The notes: generated by a model not told the origin, from the sequence alone. DNA of 64,000 bases from Lysobacter sp. K5869 (GCF_018847975.1 NZ_CP072597.1:1961001-2025000); one strand, 5' to 3'. Counted from the stretch's first letter, positions 1-8,601 are shown. Made by a program: numbers and translations.

Positions 1-13
1 ATAAGCCGTTTCG

Positions 14-223
14 GCTCATCGTTGAAGCAAAAAGCTTCATGCATGAAGCCGCGAGCTTCATCGTCAAAGAAAAAAGCTCGATGTGAGCGCCTTTTTGGCT
101 TAACGATGAGCCGAAAAGGCTTATGCACCAAGCATGGAGGCTTGTCGTTAAGCAAAATAGGCTTACTCGAGAGGTTCCGACGCTCATCGTCGAGCAAAAT
201 TCGCTTGAACGGCCTGCGTGCGG
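14..223. repeat. Degenerate 42-bp tandem repeat, five units
   Basis: Five imperfect units begin at about 14, 55, 98, 140 and 182, each 41-43 bp. Each opens with GCTCATCGT or a variant (GCTTCATCG, GCTTAACGAT, GCTTGTCGT) followed by a short A-rich run and another GCTT or GCTC. The unit is 14 codons long; reading from base 3, four units give a loose residue pattern of the type L-I-V-E-x-x-S-L, but a TGA at 84-86 interrupts it. It may be remnant repeat-coding DNA or an extragenic repeat. The base composition is clearly more A/T-rich than the neighbouring genes. Confidence 0.6.
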
Positions 224-270
224 TCCGGAGGGCGCCCAAGACGTCTATCGAGCCGTCGGAGGCATCGCGG

Positions 271-456
271 CTACGCGGCGCCGTAGCACCCCTGCAGAGA
301 GACGACGGTGTGGCCACCGCCTTTGCTGCCGAGCTGCGCGAGTACGCGGACCAGTTGGTATAGGTCGAGCGTGTCTGCCTCAGGCTTGTGCAGGTGGGCG
401 ATGCAGTCCACCAAAAGTACAGCCAGGATGGAAATGCGAAACACGCAGTTGCGCAT
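271..456 (-). pseudogene. Truncated copy of the lipoprotein gene at 3509-4021
   Basis: This 61-codon minus-strand frame begins MRNCVFRI with an LLVDC lipobox. It aligns residue by residue with the first 60 or so residues of the complete 170-residue lipoprotein encoded at 3509-4021: MRTSLFRI, a lipobox, then a conserved GxKG and VxSLQxxYGxAA. It stops at TAG right where the paralogue continues YGVAAGTSL, so about two thirds of the protein is missing. The 42-bp repeat array follows on the C-terminal side. I infer a remnant of an older effector/immunity unit that was cut by recombination. Confidence 0.6.
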
Positions 457-536
457 CGGAATTTCCCGGTTGTACTTCATGGTCGGTCTGTCGATGATTG
501 CGGCTAGTATTGGTTCGGCGTAATAGGAGCCCGCGC

Positions 537-1238
537 ATGCGCTTCGCTCAGGGACGTCCAACATGCGGTGCCGCCAAGCGGCTTGTTCGGTCCATGATGG
601 TGGCCGGCGCGCTGGCGCCGCTACTGGCTTGCGGCAATGAGGCGACGCCGCCCGCGCGGCCGCAACCCGCCGCTGCGACGTCGCCTTCCGACCAGCCAAG
701 CCAGGAGCGGCAGAACCTGGTCAGCAAGAGCGCGCAGCCCGCGCCCGCCTGCCCATCCGAGCAGTTCGACACCTTCCTCAAGTCGTTCGCCAATCGCGGC
801 GATGTCCAGGCGACGTACACCGCGCAGCCTTACAAGGTGAAGCTGCCTTACTACTGGGTGCATTCCACCGCGGCGGGAGATCCGAAGTATCCGCGCTGGG
901 ACGTTACGGATCATTTTGGCGCCGCAAGCGTGCCATACCGCTATAACGCGAAACGAGGCAGGTACGTGTTCGATTCGTCCAAGTTGGCCGCATCGGAAGA
1001 ATGGCAGCCGCCTGTGGAGCGCCCAGGTAGATCGATCATCGTGCTGTCGGACTTCCGGACCAAACGAATTTCGGCAACACGATACGACGTTCTCTACAGC
1101 CAAGACCGAATCGATACCTTCGTTAGAAAGTCCGGTTGCTGGTACTTCCAGCAGCATTGGGAATCCGAGCCTCTTGCTCTGTGCAAGTGGCCGACCGAGT
1201 GCGCCCGTATGATCGAGTACGAAGCGCCGATGAAGTGA
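537..1238 (+). CDS. Periplasmic lipoprotein, probable immunity protein of the adjacent T4SS effector
   Basis: The 233-residue product has a signal peptide ending in a lipobox, LLAC, with the lipidated Cys at residue 32. The start at 537 is preferred over an in-frame start at 498 because GGAG lies 8 bases upstream and the paralogue at 2777 begins with the same MxFAQG. The mature part has a CP/PYYW pattern ([10 protein letters not shown]) and two conserved Cys near the end (SGCWYF, ALCKWP) shared with the 2777 product. The effector gene starts 25 bases downstream. Immunity proteins of the Xanthomonadales killing T4SS are typically periplasmic lipoproteins encoded beside the effector, so that role is inferred. 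No named domain was recognised. Confidence 0.75.
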   Translation: MRFAQGRPTCGAAKRLVRSMMVAGALAPLLACGNEATPPARPQPAAATSPSDQPSQERQNLVSKSAQPAPACPSEQFDTFLKSFANRGDVQATYTAQPYKVKLPYYWVHSTAAGDPKYPRWDVTDHFGAASVPYRYNAKRGRYVFDSSKLAASEEWQPPVERPGRSIIVLSDFRTKRISATRYDVLYSQDRIDTFVRKSGCWYFQQHWESEPLALCKWPTECARMIEYEAPMK

Positions 1239-1263
1239 CGGCAGTGGCAATGAGGAGTGACGC

Positions 1264-2706
1264 ATGGACCGCAAACCGACGACATACGGCGTGATTCAAC
1301 TGGGCGTCCCGAGAGGGGCGGCCGGTATTCAGACCAATGAAGCGGTAGCCGATTTCGATGCGCTGGTGACGCATCACCCAGGAAACAATCGGCACGCGCA
1401 CCTGCGTGACGGGCTGGTGATCGACGGAGAGCGGCGGCGCTTGCATGCCATTGTCGGAGGGGAGATTCAAGAGATCGAGATGCCTCGGAACGGCAACAGC
1501 TACTACGGTCTTAAGCCCGATCAGGTGCTGTTGAAGAAGGATTTCATGCTTGAGAATCCTCTGGCCGCAGGCGGCGACAGGCGCGCGGTCGAGGTTCCTT
1601 CTCCCGTTTCTGGAGTGGTGGGGAACGTGATCCCGTCGCAAGGGCTGGTGGACATTTACGACCGCAAGGGCGGCGATGTCATCGCCAGAGTCCGGCACAT
1701 GACCGATATCGCAGTAGAAGTAGATACCGAAGTAGCCTATGGACAAGGACTGGGTATCCAAGGCCGGGTCGCCACCGAGAAAGTCCATGTGCACATGGAG
1801 ATGGACACTCGCTACTACCGGGAGTTCGAGAACTACCTCAGCGATCTCGTCAGCGGACGATTGCCAGTGGAGGCCGAGGCGCGTCTCGACGTCCAGCCAC
1901 GGCCGGTGCGGGACGATGGCACCTTGCGCTTGGGTGAGTCGGGTTCTCGTGTTCGGGACCTGCAGGAGTACTTAAACGGCTTGGGATACATCGGTGCCGA
2001 CGGACAGCCGCTCGCGACGGACGGCGTTTATCGATTGAACATGCAGCGTGCCGTGTTGGATTACCAGCGCGAGCAGTGCCTGTCGCAAACCGGCGATATC
2101 GACCGCGAGATGCTGCAGGCGGTGCCCGCGCGAACGCCGGGCCCGTTCGATCCGGCGCTAGAAGGCATCCCCGCACAGGGAGCGCCGTATGCCCCGATGC
2201 CGCATCCCTTCGGTACGGGCTCGGATGATCGCCCCTGCGCCCCGCCGACGCCCCAACAGATCGAGGATGCCGTGGAAAGGCATCGGCCGTTGGAACCGGT
2301 GTTTTCCGCCGCGCCGCCGTCGATCTCCGGCGACCCGTTGGTGCAATCCATCCGCGAACGGCTGCCGCCGGCGTTTGCCACTCACGGAGCCGTTCCGCCG
2401 GAAGCGGATTTGGACCGCATCGCCGCCGGGCTGGCGGTCGAATGCCGTAAGCAAGGCGTCGAGCGTCCCGATCACATCGTGGTCGGCCATCCGGCGGCCG
2501 ACGGCTCCGGCCGCCACGTTTTCGCCGTGGCGGGCGATTTGCGCGATCCGGCCAGTCATCGGGTGGACGTGGCCGGCCAGGCGGCGGCGCAAGTTCCGGT
2601 CGAAGCGTCGCTACGTAAGCTGGATGCCTTGCAGGCTTCGACGCCTGCGCTGGTGCAGGCGGATCAGGCTCAGGAGCAACAGAAGGCTCCGACCATTCGA
2701 GTGTGA
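1264..2706 (+). CDS. T4SS effector: M23-like peptidase, peptidoglycan-binding domain and XVIPCD
   Basis: The 480-residue protein has three parts. Residues about 45-185 resemble an M23 (lysostaphin-type) metallopeptidase, with an HAHLRD segment, a beta-rich core (VPSPVSGVVG) and a terminal HVHMEM that matches the HxH metal motif. Residues about 215-285 are a PG_binding_1-like repeat (LGESGSRVRDLQEYLNGLGY). The C-terminal 120 residues are an XVIPCD: LDRIAAGLAVECRK, then DHIVV, HVFAVAGDLRDPASHRVDV and a glutamine-rich tail. XVIPCD is the secretion signal recognised by VirD4 in the bacteria-killing T4SS of Xanthomonadales. There is no signal peptide, as expected. GGAG lies upstream of the ATG. 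Putative immunity lipoproteins flank it on both sides. The target is probably peptidoglycan cross-links in rival Gram-negative cells. Confidence 0.85.
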   Translation: MDRKPTTYGVIQLGVPRGAAGIQTNEAVADFDALVTHHPGNNRHAHLRDGLVIDGERRRLHAIVGGEIQEIEMPRNGNSYYGLKPDQVLLKKDFMLENPLAAGGDRRAVEVPSPVSGVVGNVIPSQGLVDIYDRKGGDVIARVRHMTDIAVEVDTEVAYGQGLGIQGRVATEKVHVHMEMDTRYYREFENYLSDLVSGRLPVEAEARLDVQPRPVRDDGTLRLGESGSRVRDLQEYLNGLGYIGADGQPLATDGVYRLNMQRAVLDYQREQCLSQTGDIDREMLQAVPARTPGPFDPALEGIPAQGAPYAPMPHPFGTGSDDRPCAPPTPQQIEDAVERHRPLEPVFSAAPPSISGDPLVQSIRERLPPAFATHGAVPPEADLDRIAAGLAVECRKQGVERPDHIVVGHPAADGSGRHVFAVAGDLRDPASHRVDVAGQAAAQVPVEASLRKLDALQASTPALVQADQAQEQQKAPTIRV

Positions 2707-2776
2707 TGGGCACGTAAGCGCTCGCGGCAATGCGTAAAGCTAGCGCCGACGGTGGTAGCGCCGAAGGAGAAAACGT

Positions 2777-3481
2777 ATGGGCTTCGCTCAAGGATGTTCG
2801 GCTCACGAGACAGCCAAACGGCTCTTCCGGGTTGCGGTATTGGCGGGTGTGCTGACTGCGTTACTGGCCTGCGGCGACGAACCGGATCCGTCGGTGCCGG
2901 AGATGCCCGGTGTCGTTGCGCAGTCCCGCAGCAAGATGACGGCAGCGCCGCCAACTGCGGCCGCTGAGCGCGCTCAGCCAGCGCCCGCATGTCCTTCCCA
3001 GCGGTTCGACGCTTTCCTCAAGGCCTTCGCCAACAGCGCGGACCTGCAGGTTGCTTTCTCGCTGCACCCCGTCCGCCATAAGTACCCCTATTACTGGAAG
3101 CACAACACCCCGCCCGGCGATCCCGCTCATCCCAAGTGGGTTGTAGACGAAGAGGCCGGCCCCGCGCGGGTCAAGTACCGCTACGACGCGGCCAGCGACC
3201 GGTTCGTGTGGTCGGGCAAGACGCTGCGAGCGGGGCAGCGCTGGCTCAGCTTGCAAGCGAACGAGACGGACGTGTCCTACGCGGCGCTACCGGACTTCCG
3301 CATCCGGCGTGTGTCCGATACGCAATACGACGTCGAATACGACCAGAGCGATGTCGATACTTACGAACTGAGTTCGGGCTGCTGGCATTTCGCTCAGCGC
3401 TGGGAACGCGAGGCCATCGTGGAATGCAAGTGGCCGGAGGAGTGCCGCCGGCAGCGGGAGTATGAGGCGCCGATGAGGTAA
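2777..3481 (+). CDS. Paralogous periplasmic lipoprotein, probable second immunity protein
   Basis: This 234-residue protein is a paralogue of the one at 537. It shares the MxFAQG start, the lipobox (LLAC), a PAPACPSQRFDAFLKAFAN segment, YPYYWKHNT, and the C-terminal SGCWHFAQRWE and ECKWPEEC. AAGGAG lies 8 bases before the ATG. It follows the effector by 70 bases on the same strand, so effector and both lipoproteins may be one transcript. Two divergent immunity copies around a single effector suggest either a duplicated unit or protection against two effector variants; this is inference. Confidence 0.75.
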   Translation: MGFAQGCSAHETAKRLFRVAVLAGVLTALLACGDEPDPSVPEMPGVVAQSRSKMTAAPPTAAAERAQPAPACPSQRFDAFLKAFANSADLQVAFSLHPVRHKYPYYWKHNTPPGDPAHPKWVVDEEAGPARVKYRYDAASDRFVWSGKTLRAGQRWLSLQANETDVSYAALPDFRIRRVSDTQYDVEYDQSDVDTYELSSGCWHFAQRWEREAIVECKWPEECRRQREYEAPMR

Positions 3482-3508
3482 GCCCACTCCGATAGATCAA
3501 AGGCGTCA

Positions 3509-4021
3509 CTAAGGCTGCTTGTAGATCTCGATCACCCGCAGACATTCCTGCTCCCCGAACTCGCCGGTGAGATCGATCCGCACCTCAGCGCTGACGAACC
3601 GATAGCCCACATGCCCGGTCGCGGTGCCGCTGCCGGGCGTGGCGGACAGACGCGTGGCATCGATCCACCCGGCCGCGCGGGCGACAGGCAGGCAAGGCTG
3701 CGCGGCGATGTCTATGCGCACGTCGCGCGCGACATCGCCGGTGGCGTTGATGTCGGTCAGGGTTTTAACGACGACGGTTCCGTCGTCGAGCGTTTGCCCT
3801 TGATTCGCGTCGGCGAGTGAAGAAAGCGACGTGCCCGCGGCTACGCCGTAGCGCTTCTGGAGCGACGCGACTACTTGATCGACGCCTTTCGCGCCGTACC
3901 GTGCGGGTGGCTGTATCAGGGTTTGTACGTCGAGTCTTTCCGACGTGTAGCGCTGCGGGGGCGTGCTGCAGCCCATCAGAAAGGCGACCGATACGAAGAT
4001 GCGAAAGAGTGAGGTGCGCAT
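3509..4021 (-). CDS. Small lipoprotein of unknown function
   Basis: The 170-residue product starts MRTSLFRIF and has a lipobox LMGC with Cys at residue 18. The remainder is soluble, with two Cys (QPCLPV and QECLRV) that could form a disulfide. It is convergent with the immunity gene at 2777. A 5'-terminal fragment of a paralogue sits at 271-456, which suggests this lipoprotein belongs to the repeated effector/immunity cassette. It may be a further immunity or accessory protein, but I recognise no domain. Confidence 0.65.
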   Translation of the reverse strand: MRTSLFRIFVSVAFLMGCSTPPQRYTSERLDVQTLIQPPARYGAKGVDQVVASLQKRYGVAAGTSLSSLADANQGQTLDDGTVVVKTLTDINATGDVARDVRIDIAAQPCLPVARAAGWIDATRLSATPGSGTATGHVGYRFVSAEVRIDLTGEFGEQECLRVIEIYKQP

Positions 4022-4191
4022 AGCGATGGCCTACCCGCGTGCTAGCCGATCCCTCGGCGATTATGGCGAATGCGAGCGGAACCGCTTGGCGTAGCGAACG
4101 CGGGGCGAGGTCTGCGCAAGGCTCGCTGCAGCCGCGCCGACAACACGAACCCACTCCCGGCGCCGTTCGCCGGCGCCAGGAGCGAGCAGAA

Positions 4192-4932
4192 CTAGCAGGC
4201 CAAACCGCGCCGTTCGATCATATCGATCGGCGTTTCGGTCTCGGCGAACCGATCCATCGCCGACTTCGAGAACGCGCCGAGCACCGCCCAGCCGGCGAGC
4301 ATGCCGCCCACGGGGCCGCCGGCGATGAAGCCGCCCGCGACCGCGCCGAACACGGCCAGCGCTTTCACCAGCGTGCGCCAGAAGCCGCGCGCTTGCACGT
4401 CGGCGGGGTGGTTCATGATGTACTCGAACACGCTCCGCGAGGTGCTGAGGGTGTCGAGCACCTTGAGGTCTTGCTCGCTGCGGCCGAGCTTCGCCGCGGC
4501 TTGCTGTTCGAGCTTGACCATGCGGCTCAGGGCGTCGTCGTACGACTTCGCGTTCTGGATGATGTCGTCCATCTGCTCGAAGTAGGCGAACTGTTCGCGG
4601 GTGTAGAGGTGGCGATAGGGTTCGGCCTGGCTCGCCACCGAGGCGAGCGGATCCGTCGGCAGGTTGGACAGCGAATCCTTGACGAATTCGTCGATCGGCT
4701 GCGTGGTCTTGTAGCCGCAGTCGTTGACCAGCGAGCGCGCCGCGTCCTCTTCCGAGCGCAGCGGTTGCGACAGCAGGCAGTCGAGGTAGGCGACCGTGTC
4801 GGTGGCGGCGGTCTTCTGCGGGTTCTGCGCATAGGCCGGCGATCCGGCGAATACGAACAGCAGCAACGACACGACCATCGTTGCGATGCGGCGTGGGTGT
4901 TCGCCGAGGGCTCCCTTGCGTTCTGGCTTCAT
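4192..4932 (-). CDS. Exported protein with C-terminal glycine-zipper segment
   Basis: The 246-residue protein has a signal peptide ending AYA before Gln, an alpha-helical middle part with two Cys (YLDCLLSQ, VNDCGY), and a Gly-rich hydrophobic stretch near the C terminus (VAGGFIAGGPVGGMLAGW) that resembles a glycine zipper or membrane segment. The start at 4932 is chosen because AAGGAGA lies 7 bases upstream; an in-frame start at 4965 would give an unlikely leader. A GC-rich hairpin (about 4161-4182) follows the stop. The family is not recognised. The position among effector and immunity genes is suggestive only. Confidence 0.6.
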   Translation of the reverse strand: MKPERKGALGEHPRRIATMVVSLLLFVFAGSPAYAQNPQKTAATDTVAYLDCLLSQPLRSEEDAARSLVNDCGYKTTQPIDEFVKDSLSNLPTDPLASVASQAEPYRHLYTREQFAYFEQMDDIIQNAKSYDDALSRMVKLEQQAAAKLGRSEQDLKVLDTLSTSRSVFEYIMNHPADVQARGFWRTLVKALAVFGAVAGGFIAGGPVGGMLAGWAVLGAFSKSAMDRFAETETPIDMIERRGLAC

Positions 4933-5146
4933 GCTCTTCTCCTTTGTGAATCGTCGGGCACTCATTGCCCGACGTTGGGAGGCTCACATCTGAGCAGCGA
5001 CAGGTCTGCGCTTGGGATCACAGCTCGGCCATACGGTGCGCGCGTTCTGCGTGGGGCGACGAAGGTTTGTAAAAGCGCGATTCGTTGATCTGGATCAATG
5101 CATTTGGACCCGAAATCAGAACGGGAGCGGGCGTCGCGACGAGGCG

Positions 5147-5734
5147 TCATTGCGCGCATCCCACTTCAGTGAGTAGGTCGATCGGGCGTTCGCGCGGAGG
5201 AAAGCGCCAACTTTCCACGTGGCGTCTCGCCAACTCATCACACTTCCTATTCGAAGACGATTGCCTGAACCTTGCGTTTGCGACGCTGCCGTCAGGCAAG
5301 ACGACGAACTCGATCTTCGCCTTGGGAGTGGAGGCGGGATCGGAACCGCCGGCGTTGAGTGGTTTCGGCGCGGCCTCCTTTGACCCAAGAAAGTCGAGCA
5401 AGCTCAAGCTTGGACCTTTGCCCCACCGAACCTTCCAGGTGCGCTTTCCGACGAGGATGTTGTTCTGGTCAGGCGTGCCCGCTATTCCGGTCAGCGGTGT
5501 GATCTCCCAATCCGCGTTGCGGTCTACGGCGGGGCGCGTCGAACCGCATTCGGCGATGTAGCGACGGCAGTAGTAACGCGCCGCAGCGCCGGCTTGCGCT
5601 TGCGTGATTCCGTCGTGCGGATCGACCGAGCCGATTTCGTTCGCCAAATCCTGAGGCAACGTCTTTATGGTTTGCGCGTTCGCACTTGGGCAAAGGCAGG
5701 CGATCAACGTCCAGGCGGTCAGTGTTTTCTTCAT
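5147..5734 (-). CDS. Secreted protein with TonB C-terminal-like domain
   Basis: The 195-residue product has a clear signal peptide (MKKTLTAWTLIACLCPSANA). The last 60 residues (KIEFVVLPDGSVANARFRQS, then a segment ending WRFPP and VGCAQ) match the layout of a TonB C-terminal domain: a beta strand, a xxSSxxxxCDELA helix, then WRFxP. It lacks a transmembrane anchor with a proline-rich spacer, so it is not a classical energy-transducing TonB. It may be a periplasmic adaptor or immunity-type protein. Upstream of the stop-proximal end lies about 180 bp (4966-5146) without a gene. Confidence 0.6.
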   Translation of the reverse strand: MKKTLTAWTLIACLCPSANAQTIKTLPQDLANEIGSVDPHDGITQAQAGAAARYYCRRYIAECGSTRPAVDRNADWEITPLTGIAGTPDQNNILVGKRTWKVRWGKGPSLSLLDFLGSKEAAPKPLNAGGSDPASTPKAKIEFVVLPDGSVANARFRQSSSNRKCDELARRHVESWRFPPRERPIDLLTEVGCAQ

Positions 5735-5802
5735 TGTTTCACCCGTGTAGAGAGGCGCATCGCGAGGCCGGTGGGCGAACCGGGCGCACTGGCGCACGCG
5801 AC

Positions 5803-6090
5803 TCAATAGTCGCGTACCAATGTCCAAACATACCGCCCCGCGGGAAACCGCGACGCCGCCCGTTCGATCTCCTCGGGCGTCGCTCCGTCGGCGTAGCTGT
5901 GTTCGGCCACTCGCCGCACTTCCTCGGGCGTCACCGGCGACCAGCAATCCAGGCCGGTCTGCGCCGAGGTCGGCGCGCGGTCGAGCACGTCGAGTGCGGA
6001 ATCGTGGGTGGCGTTGCGGCCGAGCCAGCGTTCGCAGACCACGGCCGCGGTGGCGGGGTCGAGGATGAGCAGCGACAGGTCAGAGGCCAC
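5803..6090 (-). CDS. Small cytoplasmic protein, unknown
   Basis: The 95-residue acidic protein has no signal peptide or membrane segment. It contains one VCERWLGRN segment, a PVTPEEVRRVAEH helix and a TPEEIERAASRF helix. Its ATG overlaps the last 11 bases of the upstream gene (6080-6880) in a different frame, so the two are probably translationally coupled. It could be an immunity or chaperone-like partner of the upstream XVIPCD-like protein, but nothing in the sequence proves this. Confidence 0.55.
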   Translation of the reverse strand: MASDLSLLILDPATAAVVCERWLGRNATHDSALDVLDRAPTSAQTGLDCWSPVTPEEVRRVAEHSYADGATPEEIERAASRFPAGRYVWTLVRDY

Positions 6091-6880
6091 GGAAGGGGTC
6101 TTGGTAGTACAGCGAGACGAGGGTGTCGGCGGCCTTGCCGTAGAGGTCGGCGATGAGGGCGCTGCGTTCGTTTTCGTAGTCGCCGAGGTGGGATTCGCGG
6201 CGCAGCAGGCGCGCGGCTTCTTCGCGGGTGATGCGGCCCCAGGCGGTCGCGCGGTCGTCCTGGTGGTCGGGCGCGCGGCCGAGCGCGGCTTGGGCGTCGT
6301 CGCGGGAGACTTCCAGGCTGGTCCAGCCGAGCAGGACGTAACCGGGGCCGAAGGTGGCGAGGGTGCCCCAGGCTTTGTAATCCAGGCTCATCGGCGGGCG
6401 CGCTGTGGCGGATTCGGTGTGCGATCTTGGCGCGTCCGCGTGACGCCCGCGTGTTGCCGGCGCGGCGGCGGCAGGGTCGGGGGCGCTTCGGGGTGCGCCC
6501 TGAGTCGGTTCTTTCGGCGCCAGCGTCGGGGTCCGGCGGTTGAGGTGTTCGACCTGCTCGAAGCTGCGGTCCGCCGGCGTTTGCGTGGCTTGCTGCGCGT
6601 CGGTGCGGGTGTGGAAGTGCGGCCCTGGCTCGCCCCAGGGCGAGCAGGCGGTGAACACCGCGGGGCCGCCGGGCGCATTGACGAGGGCGATCCGCAGCCG
6701 GCTCGCCGCATCGTGCGTGGTGGCGGGCAGGACGGGAAATCCGGCTAGTGCGGATTCCAATCGAGCGTTCGGACCGCCCATCGCTGAGGTCCCATCGGGC
6801 GCGATCACGATGCGTTGCGCGCATGCGTGTTCGAGCTTGGTGTCAGAGCCAGCGAAACGATTCGTCATCGGCGGATCCAT
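6080..6880 (-). CDS. Protein with degenerate XVIPCD-like N-terminal half
   Basis: The frame encodes about 266 residues from the ATG at 6880 (a second ATG is at 6868; neither has a strong ribosome site). The first half contains an alanine-rich helix, then GGPAVFTAC, HFHTRTDAQQA, PADRSFEQVEHLN. This is the order of elements at the end of an XVIPCD (FAV, DP, VD-QQA, Sxxx), but the canonical GLxRIDHV is missing. The second half, from MSLDYKAW (codon start 6391), looks like an independent 101-residue protein with no good ribosome site of its own. The whole may be a fusion of a decayed effector tail and a small downstream gene. Function unknown. Confidence 0.5.
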   Translation of the reverse strand: MDPPMTNRFAGSDTKLEHACAQRIVIAPDGTSAMGGPNARLESALAGFPVLPATTHDAASRLRIALVNAPGGPAVFTACSPWGEPGPHFHTRTDAQQATQTPADRSFEQVEHLNRRTPTLAPKEPTQGAPRSAPDPAAAAPATRGRHADAPRSHTESATARPPMSLDYKAWGTLATFGPGYVLLGWTSLEVSRDDAQAALGRAPDHQDDRATAWGRITREEAARLLRRESHLGDYENERSALIADLYGKAADTLVSLYYQDPFRGL

Positions 6881-7153
6881 CCAGCCCCGTTCTCGAGCGG
6901 GGCGAGGTCTGTTGTAAGCCAACCCCTCCGCCGCAAAAAGCGAACTTCTAGTTGCGCTGACGCGGATACGTGGTATCTGTGCCTCAGACCGCCGCGGACC
7001 CCGACAAGGGCGTGGCGGTCGGCCACTCAGGGGCGTGGCGGGGTTCGTAGATCAGCGAAATCAGCGGTCGCCGTAACGGCGGCGGCCATGGGGTGCCCGG
7101 CCCGGTGCGTCGCCGGGCGGAAGGAACCGTCATCACTTCAATCAGGAGTCTGT

Positions 7154-7666
7154 ATGCGTAAGCGTGTTTTGTTCGCCGCGGTGCTGTGTTCGCTGTTGGC
7201 CGCTCCGGCGGCGTGGGCGCAGGAAGAGGCGAAGGCGGCCGGCGATGAGGCCAAGGCCGAGAGCAAGGGCGAGGCCGAAGGGGCGGCGCCTGCGCCGGCC
7301 AAGCCGGGCGCGGCGCTGCCGAAGCTGCGCATCGTCTGGGACTGCGGCGAGTGCGAGCACAACGACAAGGTGCCGCCGTTGATCGAAGCGGCCTACGCGG
7401 CCGAAGCGCAGAAGCATTCGGCGCAGGTCTCGGGCGAGGACGCCGCCGAGGTCGCCATCGTCGATATGCGTCAGCGGCCGCCGGGCGTGCGGGTGATGTT
7501 CGGGATCATGGCGGGGCGCGATCGGTTGAAGCTGCGCATCCGCTATCGGGGCCATGAGTACGAGGCCAACGAGACCTCGTCCAACATCATCCAGGGCCTC
7601 AACAGTCTGTCGGCTTCGGTGGGGCGGCAGGCGTATCAGCAGTTGGCGGGCGCCGGGTCGCCGTGA
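7154..7666 (+). CDS. Exported conserved protein with Glu/Lys/Ala-rich linker
   Basis: The 170-residue product begins MRKRVLFAAVLCSLLAAPAAWA, a typical signal peptide cut before Gln. A low-complexity EAKAAGDEAKAESKGEAEG linker follows, and then a compact C-terminal domain. This has a WDCGECEHN motif (two Cys, possible metal or disulfide) and a RYRGHEYEANE segment. CAGGAG lies before the ATG. I know of similar Xanthomonadaceae hypothetical proteins but no assigned function. An in-frame extension far upstream is ignored because the signal peptide fixes the start. Confidence 0.65.
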   Translation: MRKRVLFAAVLCSLLAAPAAWAQEEAKAAGDEAKAESKGEAEGAAPAPAKPGAALPKLRIVWDCGECEHNDKVPPLIEAAYAAEAQKHSAQVSGEDAAEVAIVDMRQRPPGVRVMFGIMAGRDRLKLRIRYRGHEYEANETSSNIIQGLNSLSASVGRQAYQQLAGAGSP

Positions 7667-7888
7667 CGGCGGCGCGGGCGCGAGGGCCGAGGCGGTCTCC
7701 GCGCCCGCGAGTCGTGCCCCCGGGGCGCTAGGCCCGCGGGCGCGGCCTGTTCATCGAATTTCCGCAGTATCTGCGCCGGTTTTGAGCGCAAACTCCGCCC
7801 ACGCGGCCTACACTCCCGGGGCGAGGTATCGCCGCAAACCGCACCGCGACACAATGTCGGCTCCCCTTAGGATGAGATCGGAGGTAGC

Positions 7889-8482
7889 GTGAAATTGGTT
7901 CAGACCCTGAGCGCGATGGCGCTGTGCCTGGCCCTGGCGGCCTGCAATTCCGGCGCTCCGGCGTCCGCGCCGGCCGCCGATGCGGCCAAGGCGCCGGCCG
8001 AAGCCGCCGCCGCGCCGGCTGCAACCCCCGCGCCCACCGCCGCTCCGACGGCCGCGGCGCCCGAAGCCGCGGCGCCCACCACCGCCGGCGATGCGCCGGC
8101 CGCCAATGCGCCGCCCGCCTCGGGCGACGTGTTCAAGGCCACCGAGGCCCAGCTCGAGAAGGGCATGGCCTACGTCGATTTCCGCAAGATCGTGCTGGCC
8201 CAGGGCTGGCAGCCGCTGGCCACCGCGCAGTGCAAGGAGAACGTGATCGGCGGCGACTACCAGCGCATCTGCGCGAAGAATCCCGACCGCTGCAAGATCT
8301 GCACCGACTTGCCGGAGTTGAACGCGTGCAGCGGCGACGGTTACTGCCTGATGCAGTTCAAGCACGCCGGCGCGAGCGGCGTGTTGAAGGCCACCGCGTA
8401 TGGCGAAGCCGACGGTTGGCGCGAGCGCGAATCGGGTTTCGGCATCACCGAGTGGGAACTGGCCGACAAGGCCGCTGAGTGA
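7889..8482 (+). CDS. Ala/Pro-rich lipoprotein, probable immunity protein of the 8602 effector
   Basis: The 197-residue protein starts at a GTG with GGAGG five bases upstream. Its lipobox is LAAC with Cys at residue 19. A roughly 55-residue Ala/Pro linker follows, then a Cys-rich globular domain (AQCKENV, RICAKN, RCKICTD, LNACSGDGYC; eight Cys) with an FRKIVLAQGWQPL opening. It sits 119 bases upstream of a muramidase-like XVIPCD effector on the same strand. The lipoprotein nature and location match immunity proteins of this T4SS, which bind the enzyme in the periplasm. The pairing is inferred from position. Confidence 0.7.
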   Translation: MKLVQTLSAMALCLALAACNSGAPASAPAADAAKAPAEAAAAPAATPAPTAAPTAAAPEAAAPTTAGDAPAANAPPASGDVFKATEAQLEKGMAYVDFRKIVLAQGWQPLATAQCKENVIGGDYQRICAKNPDRCKICTDLPELNACSGDGYCLMQFKHAGASGVLKATAYGEADGWRERESGFGITEWELADKAAE

Positions 8483-8601
8483 TCGCTTGCGCGCGCCGGC
8501 CGTTCGCGTCGGCGCGCAGGAGGGAAGCGGCGCCGGCGGCCGCGTGAGCCGCGGCCGCTTCCCGTATCGACGGTTTCATCTGGCAGGAAAAGGAGATTCT
8601 C

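Noticed and set aside
14..223. CRISPR array
   Set aside because: The units are contiguous, degenerate and without unique spacers, and no cas genes are nearby.
4039..5088. Plus-strand open frame across 4039-5088
   Set aside because: The opposite strand encodes an exported protein with a good ribosome site and signal peptide; the plus frame shows only shadow composition.
5147..5734. Classical energy-transducing TonB
   Set aside because: It has a cleavable-type signal peptide and no membrane anchor with a proline-rich spacer; only the C-terminal domain resembles TonB.
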